A stretch of DNA of 64,000 nt from Tuctoria greenei (lineage: Eukaryota; Streptophyta; Magnoliopsida; Poales; Poaceae). A program made the position numbers and the translations under genes. The notes under the pieces were generated by a model, which did not search any database, was not told where the DNA came from, and worked only from the letters and a program-made list of their open reading frames with translations. The first letter of the stretch is position 1. The number at the start of each line of letters is the position of its first letter. This document shows, in pieces, positions 1 through 9,087 of this stretch. Location of the stretch: NCBI GenBank assembly GCA_036927565.1, contig JAYESD010000001.1, positions 111,023,110 through 111,087,109 of the forward strand, read 5' to 3'.

Positions 1-430
1 GTAAGTAATACACGACTGAGATAAAAATCTTCCTTGACGGTTATTAAGTACCAACCGCCTGTGAAGATATTTATTTCTTCTTAATTAATATTCTTGATTA
101 AATATGGGTCCTTTAACAAGGCAAAATTTCTCCTTGTCCCAAAACCGGTGGAGTTGCCAGGAGATCGCCCGCAGCGGGGCCTGCAAAGCGGTCTTTAAAG
201 TAGTAGTAACAGGAAAATGCAACAGGCCGGTAGCTAGGACTGGAAAGAAAAAAGTGAAGAAAATACGAGCAAGAAAATGTTTGAAAAAAAGGAAGGACAA
301 CCGAAATGTTAAACAGGAAATCTTTTAACAGAAATTAATCCAGTCGTAATACTCTCAAACATAGGCTCCCTTGAAGGATAGGATTTGTAAAGGATTTTTA
401 GTTTCCATAGGAAACATAACACATGAGCTA
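1..430. other. Unassigned stretch at the window edge
   Basis: No coding region, repeat or transposon terminus that I recognise. Short open frames of about 70 codons exist on both strands over 85-328, but they lie opposite each other and resemble no family I know, so they are probably chance. The stretch may belong to an element or gene that starts outside the window. Confidence 0.3.
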
Positions 431-559
431 GGACACATTGGTAGCCATACTAAAAGAGCTGCTTATCCGCCTCATCCACTTCCGCACGCCGCCAGTAGAA
501 TCTCTTCGGCCGCAGGAAGGTGTCCCCCGAAGAGTTCGAGGACAACGAGGAGTGTCCGT

Positions 560-1310
560 CAGAAGAGTCGCTTGATGACGAGGAGGTCGGGGAGTTGGGG
601 TGGACCGGCGGCGTATAGTCGAGGTAGTGATCCAGGTGGATGATGAGCTCCATCGTGAGTTGGGGTGGACCACTGCGGCATGGTTGAAAGGTTCCGCCGG
701 CGGCCCGCCATCACTCCCAGTCCGGCCATCACTTCCTGCAAAGAAGGTGGCCATTTTGGCCCGAGGTAGGAGGCTTGGGTCTTTCATCCACCCAACGACC
801 GTGCACAGGTCAGCACGCTCCCGGTGGTAAGTGGAAGCATTAAAGTGATCAAAGAGGAAGACGTCACCCAGAACCTGTCTAACGCCCTCCGCAGACCAGA
901 CATGAAGAGGGAGGTTCTCGATGACAACCTACACGTGGAAGAACCACCCGACGATCGGCACACCGACGCCAAAGATCCATGGCCGGAAGTAGTGGTTATC
1001 ATCCGGCATGGAGATGATTGTCGTCTCGATGGTGAGCTCCTGATAGTCATCACGGGTGAACCGCACCAGGAACTCACCATCCCCAAACGTGGACACGGTA
1101 AAGCCCAATGGGGGATTTCAAGTTGGTGATGGATGGCCAGGGTGATCTCCATGGGCGTCGCCTCGCTGCGACCTCCTCTGGGTCCCAGAACAGCTGCTTG
1201 GTGGCTCAAACGGATAAACTCCATCGTGATGAGGCGGTTGTTGACCACCGTGCATTGCCCCTCGCGAGGGCGCAGGGACGGTGAGCCTGCAGGTACCTGC
1301 TCGCGTCTAA
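560..1310 (-). pseudogene. DUF4283-like protein fragment, broken
   Basis: On the minus strand, reading from about 1310 downwards, the translation contains a stretch ending ITLAIHHQLEIPHW. After a frame change near 1100 it continues with EFLVRFTRDDYQEL, the motif GVGVPIVGWFFHV, an in-frame stop, and then LPLHVWSAEGVRQVLGDV. The order 'basic-aromatic block, hydrophobic strand, LPLHxWS, LGD' is that of the DUF4283-type nucleic-acid-binding proteins that abound in grass genomes and are mostly transposon-related or degenerate. A Ser-rich acidic tail follows near 450-650. At least one stop and one frameshift interrupt it, so this is a relic. Identity is from memory of the family pattern; I would not assign it to a particular element. 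Confidence 0.45.
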
Positions 1311-1411
1311 CATGGTTGCTAGGCATGGCGCTGCGAGAGGCAAAGGACTTCTCAGGCAACACACGGGAGCATGGATGGGAATCAGTCGGGAACTTGAGCC
1401 TGGAAGCAATA

Positions 1412-1423
1412 GGGGGGGGGGGG
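1412..1423. repeat. Homopolymer of 12 G
   Basis: An uninterrupted run of 12 guanines directly upstream (in minus-strand sense) of the DUF4283-like fragment. The length may be partly a sequencing or assembly uncertainty. Confidence 0.9.
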
Positions 1424-1750
1424 TTAAGAAGGTGAGGATGAAGAGGCCAAACATCGAAAGCAGCGTCCCTTGAGGATCTCATAAAAATCCAGTGATAGGA
1501 CCGAACCTTTCGAGGCCTTCGGCTCTGCGCAAGCATCATGAATGTGCGAAGGCCCAGATTGAATATAAAGTGAATCAGCGCAGTTTCAGCCCACAAATAA
1601 CAAGCGGCCCAACTTTTTCGTCCTGCCTGCCTGCCTGCCCGCGGCGGGAAATTTTTGTCATGCCGAATGAAGAAGGAAAATAAGAAACGAAAATAATATT
1701 TTATTACGGTACCCTTCGACCTGCAACGCCGGCCCCCTCTCCGCAACGCA

Positions 1751-2058
1751 CTTGTAGGAGCATCCGCCGGCCGCCATGCTTATAGGAGCATCCGCGGGCC
1801 GCCATGCTTGTAGGAGCATCCGCGGGCCGCCACGCTTGGAGGATCATTCGCCAGCCGCCACGCTTGGAGGAGCATCCGCCAGCCACCACGCTTGTAGGAG
1901 CATCCGCCGGTCGCCATGCTTGTAGGAGCATCTGCCGGCCACCACTCTTGTAGGAGCATCCGCCGGCCGCCAAGCTTGGAGGACCAACCACCGGCCGCCA
2001 CGCTTGGAGGAGCATCCGCCGGCCGCGACGCTTGTAGGAGAATCTGCCGGCCGCAGCG
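1751..2058 (+). repeat. Eleven tandem 28-bp subterminal repeats
   Basis: Eleven head-to-tail copies of a 28-bp GC-rich unit containing GGAGCATCCGCCGGCCGCCA, with 1-6 changes each. Subterminal arrays of short repeats are where CACTA transposase binds in the well-studied En/Spm and Tam1 elements, so that is the likely role here. CACTA-2 has about four related copies at 29815-29985 in inverse orientation. The array sits about 100 bp upstream of the transposase start codon and so may also overlap the promoter. Because 28 is not a multiple of three, the open frames across it are an artefact of repeat composition. Confidence 0.85.
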
Positions 2059-4757
2059 CGTGGAGTAACAACAGCTAGGTACAATTGCTCACAAAATGTG
2101 TTCTTGTACATCTATCCTCTTACGGAGAGGCTGATGGCTGATTGAATTGTAGGAAGCGATGTCAGAAGATAAGACATGGATGGGAAAAGACAGGCATACG
2201 AGGGAGTGGCAGGATGGAGTGAAGTCATTTTTGAATTTTGCATTTCAGGGCACTCGTGAAGGAGGAACTATGCCTTGTCCTTGCACGAGATGTCGTAATA
2301 TTTGCCACAAGACACGCAAGGGAGTTCATTTACACCTGCTCAGAAATGGGATGTTATTGGATTATACTTGTTGGATACACCATGGAAAAATACGAGTTCA
2401 AGAAAATATTGCTGAGGAATCAGCAAATAATGAGGAGATAATTTCTGATGACGGCACTATGCAAAATATGTTGTCTAGTGTACTTAGAGGCACTGATCAT
2501 GGTGGTACTTCAGCAGATGATGATGATCAATAAAATGCTATAAACCAGCAGGAGCCAACTGGGGATGCAAAGAAATTCTATGAGTCATTAACTGATGCCA
2601 AAAAGGAGTTGTATCCAGGTTGTTCGCAGTTGACCCAATTATCCTACATTGTCATGTCCTACCAGATAAAGTGTTTATCTGGTATGAGCAAAGTAGCTTG
2701 TAATATGTTTCTTGAACTATTCTCATCTGCGCTTCCAAAGGGCCACTGCATTCCTAATACACTTGATAAACTTCAGAAGGTTGTTCGTGACCTCGGGGTG
2801 GACTACCAAAAGATCGATGCATGTGTCAATGACTGTGTGTTATTCCGGAAGGACTATTTTCTGCTGAATAGTTGCCCAAAATGTGGTGAATTAAGATGGA
2901 AAAATAGTACTGCTGGGGATGCAAGAGAGGTTTTACCTTGTGGAAAATCCAACAAGCTTGTAGCACGCAAGGTTCTACGTTACTTCCCTCTTATTCTCCG
3001 TCTACAAAGGTTTTATATTGGAGAATCAACGGCATCAAACATGCGCTCGCACAAAGAAAATCGTACTGATGATGGAATATTACGCCATCCCGCCGATTCG
3101 AAAGAATGGAAGAATTTTGATAGCATTCACCCAAATTTCTCATCTGATCCTCGCGACATAAGACTTGGGCTAGCATCTGATGGTTTCAATCCTTTTGGAG
3201 TAATGAATGTTTCTTAAAGTACATGGCCTGTGATTCTAATCCCTTATAATCTACCACCTTGGTTCTGTATGAAGCAGTCTTATTGGGTGATGCTAATGAT
3301 AATTCCTGGCCCAAAGTCACCTGGAAACAACATTTTGTGTATCTGTAGCCTTTGATTGATGAGCTACTAAAATTATGGTCTGATGTTGTTGAAACATATG
3401 ACAGTTTAAAGAAAGAGACATTTGTCATGCGAGCTTCTTTATTGTGGACAATAAATGATTTTCCAGCATATGCAATGCTATGTGGATGGAGCACAAAAGG
3501 GAAGCTAGCATGTCCATACTGCCATATAAACACTGATGCCTTCTGGTTGAAATATGGACGAAATCATTGTTACATGGGTCATCGTCATTTCGTACCTCAG
3601 GATCACTGATGGAGTTGAAACAAAAGGTTATTTCAACAACAAGGCAGAGAATAGAGAGGCTCCAACATCACTCTCTGGTGATGAAGTACTCCAACAATAC
3701 GAGTGTTTTGATCAAGTGAGTTTTGGACCGACGAATAATAAGAGAAAGCACACGGAGGAAAATAGATGGCATAATTGGAAGAAGAAAAGTATATTTTTCG
3801 ACCTCCCTTATTGGAAGACATTGCTAATAAGGCATAACTTGGATGTCATGCACATTGAGAAAAACATTTGTGATAGCATATTGGGGACATTGCTTGCTAT
3901 GGATGGCAAAACAAAAGATAGTCTACAAGCTCGTCTTGATATGAAGGATATGGGTATATGGCCAGATCAACATCCGAAGTTCATAAAGAGCAAGTACACA
4001 TTCCCACCAGCATTATATACGTTGGGCAAACATGAGAAGACCACCTTGTGCAAGTTTTTGGGGAATGTGAAGGTGCCCGATGGTTATGCCTCAAATATCA
4101 AGAGATGTGTGGACATAAAAGCATGTAAGGTATCAGGTCTAAAAACTCATGACTGCCATATTATATTTCAGAAGCTCCTTCCTATTGCAATACGTAACAT
4201 ATTGCCTGAAAAGGTTGTTGCACCTTTAATTGAGTTTAGCACATTCTTTTCTGAATTTTTTCTAAAGAATTGATGGAACCAGATTTGGACAAGATGAGCA
4301 AACAAATTCCTGAAACAATTTGTAAGCTTGAGATGTTGTTTCCTCCCGCTTTCTTTGATATCATGGTACATCTTCCAACCCATCTTACCGAAGAAGCACG
4401 GTTGGATGGACCTGTTTCTTACAGATGGATGTATCCAATTGAGAGGTACCTTGGTACATTGAAGAGGTATGTCCGTAACAAAGCTCACCCGGAGGGTTCT
4501 ATAGCTGAGGCATATATTGCCGAAGAGTGTATGACTTTTTGTAGTCAGTTTTTGTATAACATCAGCACCAAGCGTAATAGGCCAGAACGTCATGAAGCTG
4601 CAGCTACAAATGAACCTTCTGTTGATAATTCTAACATATTTACAGAAGTTGATAATTCTAAAAAAGGGTATAAATGGGACCAACTTACTATGGTGGAACT
4701 ACATAACATCAGGCATTATCTTATTATTAACGTTGAAGAGGCTGCTCCATGGATCAA

Positions 4758-4838
4758 GTAATAACGTATAACTCAGATGTTGTATACTATATATATGGCT
4801 TATTATAGATGGCTAATTTAATTTTGTACCCTTTTCAG
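4758..4838 (+). other. Intron 1 retained in CACTA-1 transposase
   Basis: The GT at 4758 and the CCCTTTTCAG acceptor ending at 4838 join WI to NEHIEELKKIHS in frame. The same junction is recognisable in CACTA-2 on the other strand. Confidence 0.75.
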
Positions 4839-4926
4839 TGAGCATATTGAAGAGCTGAAAAAGATTCATTCTCGTGATGTTGATAAACGCCATAGAGATG
4901 AGTTTGTTGATTGGTTTCAGAAACGA

Positions 4927-5025
4927 GTAAGTACATGCAAGTTTGCACTTTGATGAAATATTGAACAAATATGTGTTCTGAAATTTTTTTGTCATCGATA
5001 AACCCTGTTATACTAATGTGTACAG
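4927..5025 (+). other. Intron 2 retained in CACTA-1 transposase
   Basis: The donor GTAAGT at 4927 and the acceptor TGTACAG ending at 5025 join DWFQKR to ITTLHKEGKATDYL in frame. The joined protein runs on into the DUF4216-like block, which supports this as a real intron. Confidence 0.75.
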
Positions 5026-5793
5026 ATTACGACATTACACAAAGAAGGCAAAGCAACCGATTATCTGTATGCATTATCTAGAGGACCTGATCGTCGGGCA
5101 TGTTTTTTTAGTTGGTTATTCATCAATGGCTTCTTCTTTCGAACTGCAGATGTGGAAAAAGATTTACGGACCCAAAGCAGTAGTATTGTTGTTCGGGGCA
5201 CTGATCATGATTGGTTTGGAGTAATCAAGAAAATCATTGCTGTTGATTTTGAAAAAAATCAAGAGGTTCTGTTATTTCAGTGTGAATGGTTTGATCGGCC
5301 TTTTGGAAGCAGTCAGAACCAAAGCAGAGGCTACAAAAAGGATCAATACAGAATGATAGATGTTGACACTACTCTCTTTCGATTTCAGTATGAGCCTTAC
5401 ATTCTAGCCACCCAAGCAGAACAAGTTTTTTATGTTCCAAGTGTGAAGCATCCTAAATGGGCTACAATTGTTAAAACGAAGCCACATAACCTTTTTGCCA
5501 TGCCCCCTGGAGACAGTGAAAATAATGTGACTGAGACGATGGAGGCTAAGACATTTCATGATGATCTGCATACTAATGATATCAATAATGAGGATACGAC
5601 TGCATGGGCTAGGAATGACATTGAGTGAGCCAGCGGCGATGCTTCCACTCTTATAATGACAACGTCAGGTGATCGGTTTGAGGTAGATGGAGTTGCATCA
5701 GAAAATGAAGACGACGGCGACGACGATACATATACCAATGATGGTCATGTAGCTCCATTGTGGGGGGACGACAGCGAAGATGATGATTTTTAG

Positions 5794-6586
5794 TATAATT
5801 AAGTACGTGACATGTAGCTCCACAATGAATTCATCCGTCTGAACCAGACATTTATTTTTTAGTTATTTATATTTGCTACCCGAAAAGTACCCGATACCCG
5901 ATATTTCGGTCTTTTCAGTTCCGGTCTCGGTTTTATCGGTTTCGGTTTTTCGGTCTTGTTTTATTTGCCCACGCCTAATTTACGTAGTAGTAGCATATAT
6001 ATGGGATATACAGTATAAAACTTTTTCAAAGGGAAGTCTTAGGTTTCGTTAAATCTATCTTTCAGATTTACGCAATTTTGATCTGTTTTAACAATACAAG
6101 AATTGTACTTTTAGATTCACCTTGAAAATATTTCCATAATATACAATCTAGTACTACATGTTATTGAAGTTAATAAATTCCAAATAAATCATTTGTCAAA
6201 GGTAATTAGTTTGACCAAAACAGAAATAGAGTTGAGTTGGGGCGGAGGAAGTATTATACGTTGCTGTTTGCCGCATAAGGTTTCATCCTTTGTTCAAGCC
6301 GTAGCCATTTGTACAGGCGGCTGATGCGACCGAGCGCACTGAGCTTACGTGCGCGCCAATCACCGAGGTTCCTTAGACGCGCGCAGCGCATCCGTTGAAA
6401 TCACCTGCGGTACTTTTAAATCTGCATGTTGGTATTCTCTCCCTCATATTTGTTGATGCGTTAATACCTGATGTTTTACATCGTTGAGTATGTTACGGAT
6501 CATCAGCGTCGTTAGTCCAGCACTGAGTCGTCAGGAGGCAAAAATCATTGATCAGCACTGCGCCGAGGAGAACGCGAAAATTGTTT
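5794..6586. other. Non-coding 3' spacer of CACTA-1
   Basis: AT-rich DNA between the transposase stop and the 71-bp array. It holds a T/C-rich block of repeated CCCGATA and TTTCGGT words at about 5880-5960. I see no gene, RNA or recognisable insertion in it. Confidence 0.5.
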
Positions 6587-8060
6587 GCTGATTCGTGGCA
6601 ACAGATCCTAATGCAACGACTGTGTTCCGTGGCAATAAAGTTGTAACGCCACGAACCAGTATTTCATGGCAACACATCCTAATGCAACGATTCTGGTTCG
6701 TTGCATTACGGTCCAAATGCAAATGTTTGCTGATTCATGGCATCCTAATGCAACGACTGTGTTCCGTGGCAATAAAGCTGTAACGCCACGAATCAGTAAT
6801 TCATGGCAACAGATCGTAATGCAACGACTGTGTTCCGTGGCAATAAAGCTGTAACGCCACTAACCAGTAATTTGTGGCAACAGATCCTAATGCAACGACT
6901 GTGTTCCGTGGCAATAAAGATGTAACGCCACGAACCAGTATTTCGTGGCAACACATCCTAATGCAACGATTCTGTTTCGTTGCATTACGGTCCAAATGCA
7001 ACTGTTTGCTGATTCATGTCAACAGATCCTAATGCAACTACTGTGTTCCGTGGCAATAAAGCTATAACGCCACGAACCAATATTTCATGGCAACAGATCC
7101 TAATGCAACGACTGTGTTCCGTGGCAATAAAGCTGTGATGCCAAAAACCAGTAATTTGTGGCAACAGATCCTAATGCAACGATTGTGTTCCGTGGCAATA
7201 AAGCTATAACGCTACGAACCAGTATTTTGGTGCAACACATCCTAATGCAACGATTCTGTTTCATTGCGTTACGGTCCAAATGCAACTGTTTGCTGACTCG
7301 TGGCAACAGATCCTAATGCAACGACTGTGTTCCGTGGCAATAAAGCTGTAACGCCATGAACCAGTATTTCGTGACAACAGATCCTAATGCAATGATTGTG
7401 TTCCGTGGCAATAAAGTTGTAATGCCACGAACCAGTAATTCGTGGCAACAGATCCTAATGCAACGATTGTGTTCCGTGGCAATAAAGCTGTAACGCCACG
7501 AACCAGAATATCATGGCAACACATCCTAATGCAACGATTATGTTTCGTTGCATTACGGTCCAAATGCAACTGTTTGCTGATTCGTGGCAACAGAGCCTAA
7601 TGCAACGACTGTGTTCAATGGCAATAAAGCTGTAACGCCACTAAACAGTAATTTGTGGCAACATATCCTAATGCAATGACTGTGTTCCGTGGCAATAAAG
7701 TTGTAACGCCACGAACCAGTATTTCGTGGTAACAGATCCTAATACAACGACTGTGTTCCGTGGCAATAAAGCTGTAACGCCAGGAACCAGTAATTCGTGG
7801 CAACAGATCCTAATGCAACGACTGTTTTCCGTGGCAATAAAGCTGTAACGCCACGAACCAGTATTTCGTGGCAACAGATCCTAATGCAACGATTGTGATC
7901 CGTTGCATTTGCATCGTGATGCCACAAACTAGTGAATTGTGGCAACAGATCCTAATGCAACGATTGTGTTCTGTGGTGATAGATCCTAGTGCCACGAACT
8001 AGTGAATCGTGGCAAAAAGCAAAGCTTACTGCAATGATTTTGTATTCGTTGCAGTACAAT
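6587..8060 (+). repeat. 71-bp tandem array with 284-bp higher-order repeat
   Basis: About twenty copies of a 71-bp unit built from words such as CGTGGCAACAGATCCTAATG, CAACGACTGTGTTCCGTGGC and AATAAAGCTGTAACGCCACG. Each unit can form small hairpins, for example GCCACGAA with TTCGTGGC. A variant unit containing TTACGGTCCAAATGCAA recurs at 6706, 6985, 7269 and 7553, spaced 279, 284 and 284 bp, so groups of four units have been amplified together (4 x 71 = 284). It lies between the transposase gene and the 3' terminus, the position of subterminal repeats in CACTA elements. Related units occur inverted at 13716-13915 in CACTA-2. The open frames across it on the minus strand are repeat shadows. Confidence 0.9.
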
Positions 8061-8079
8061 CGTTGCAACAGGTCGGAAT

Positions 8080-8089
8080 CCTTGTAGTG
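8080..8089 (+). other. 3' terminus of CACTA-1 (CCTTGTAGTG)
   Basis: The array degenerates into an imperfect inverted region with GCAACGA/TCGTTGC words and stops at CCTTGTAGTG, the expected CACTA terminal sequence. The three bases beyond are TTC; I could not confirm a 3-bp duplication because the other end was not found. Confidence 0.75.
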
Positions 8090-8816
8090 TTCTTTGATTT
8101 CCCCTTCCGCCATTGATGGAGCTTGGTTCACCGTCGACCTCGGTGTTGCGGGCTATGGCACGAGCTCTAGACCATCCTAAGCCCTTTTCCATGCATCCAC
8201 GATGCATCTCGAGCTTTCAAACGGGAGTTTTAGCTAGGGAATCGAAGGTCTCCACATCACCGAAACCCTAAGACCCGCCGCCGCCGTCGGGAATGGTGTT
8301 CCGGTCACCCCTCGCCGTCGGGAGTTGGTCCATCGTGTTCCCCGCGTGAAAATATGGTGGGGCGGCAAGTCCCGAGGACTCCCATGGGCCAGAAGTCAGC
8401 GTCGACGAAAGCATCACCGCGCGCCGGTGAGAACACCGCCGCCCGGGCAGTGGACCAAGGCTGAAGACGACCGGGTACGCGGGTCCCACTTGCCAGCGAA
8501 GGCAAAGGCGCCGAATCAATCTGTGGCTAGGGATTTCGTGCGGCCACGTGGAAAAATTTATGACCCCTGGTGTGGCTAGCCCCTGATTGGATGATTTTAA
8601 ATCCAGTGGGCCCTGGCACCAAATTTAAAAGCTGAAATTTCACCTTTGGTGCAGAACCATTTCCAAAGTTTAAAAATCAATAACTCTCCATAGAATGCTC
8701 CAAAAATATTCAAACAAATTTTGTTTGAAAGCCCTTGATCTCTAGTTTCTGTCAGTACCAATTAGGTTATGTGAAATATGCGTTCACTTGATTATTTTTC
8801 GAAACCGGGTGTCACA
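8090..8816 (+). repeat. 5' LTR (partial) of gypsy A
   Basis: The right end is GGGTGTCACA at 8816, followed by a primer-binding site, and its last 40 or so bases match the end of the gypsy B LTR. Leftwards the sequence is diverged and is cut by the CACTA-1 terminus at 8089, so the LTR start is not visible. A GC-rich block with repeated CGCCGTCGGGA words lies at 8275-8480, like transcribed leader sequence in other long grass LTRs. Confidence 0.65.
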
Positions 8817-8819
8817 AAT

Positions 8820-8831
8820 TGGTATCAGAGC
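8820..8831 (+). other. Primer-binding site of gypsy A (initiator tRNA-Met)
   Basis: TGGTATCAGAGC begins four bases after the LTR end. This is the methionine-initiator tRNA primer site of most plant LTR retrotransposons. Confidence 0.85.
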
Positions 8832-9087
8832 CACAGGTTGACCATATGATGCCGCCTAGATAGAATGGACACTTTAGAGCACACAGGAGCACTCAGGAAT
8901 CGATGTGTTTTTGGTTGGTGTGTTGTTTGCTTTTATATTGTTTGCTTGTGTGGTTAATAGAGGATTTTGGGATTCTTTAGCATTGCCATGTCCACATAGG
9001 CTTGTATAGGTAGTTGTTTAGTTTCATATCCCTTGATGCACATAGTTGGGGACATCTTCTAAATTCTTATCTCTTCTTTTTCTTCAG

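Larger units (their letters stand above)
2159..5793 (+). pseudogene. TNP2-type CACTA transposase, broken copy 1
   Basis: The start is the ATG of MSEDKTWM at 2159. Domains in order: a transposase-associated N-terminal domain (about 2159-2400, with a CPCTRCRN cysteine pair); the TNP2 core (about 2600-4250), including GWSTKGKLACPYCH and DVMHIEKNICDSILGTL; a DUF4218-like block (4270-4757, with YRWMYPIERYLGTLKRY); and a DUF4216-like block (5200-5520, with FQCEWFD and QVFYVPS). An acidic tail ends near 5793. Compared with CACTA-2, breaks include TAA at 2531, TAA near 3217, frameshifts near 3345 and 3600, a one-base deletion near 4250 and TGA at 5626. Two introns remain spliceable. The product would bind and cut element ends in the nucleus; this copy cannot make a full protein. 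Confidence 0.9.
1481..8089 (+). mobile_element. CACTA-1: CACTA/En-Spm DNA transposon
   Basis: The element contains, in order, a 5' leader shared with CACTA-2 (visible from about 1571), a 28-bp subterminal repeat array, a TNP2-type transposase gene, a spacer and a large 71-bp repeat array. It ends with CCTTGTAGTG at 8080-8089, the reverse complement of a CACTACAAGG terminus as expected for the superfamily. I could not find a matching CACTACAAGG at the 5' end, so the left limit is uncertain and may have been lost; the start given is only where homology with CACTA-2 becomes plausible. The transposase is broken, so movement would need a helper in trans. Confidence 0.75.

Noticed and set aside
784..1746. 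A 320-codon open frame on the minus strand as one gene
   Set aside because: Only its middle resembles a known family, and the real homology crosses into another frame. The upstream part is Pro/Ser-rich noise around a 12-G run.
1704..2111. Repeat protein encoded by the 28-bp array (GGRRMLLQAWRPAD-type repeats)
   Set aside because: 28 bp is not a multiple of three, so all three frames look alike. The same DNA in CACTA-2 is not open, and it lies in a subterminal region.
6587..8060. CRISPR-like regular repeat array
   Set aside because: The units are contiguous 71-bp tandem copies with no unique spacers, no cas genes are present, and the setting is a plant CACTA element.
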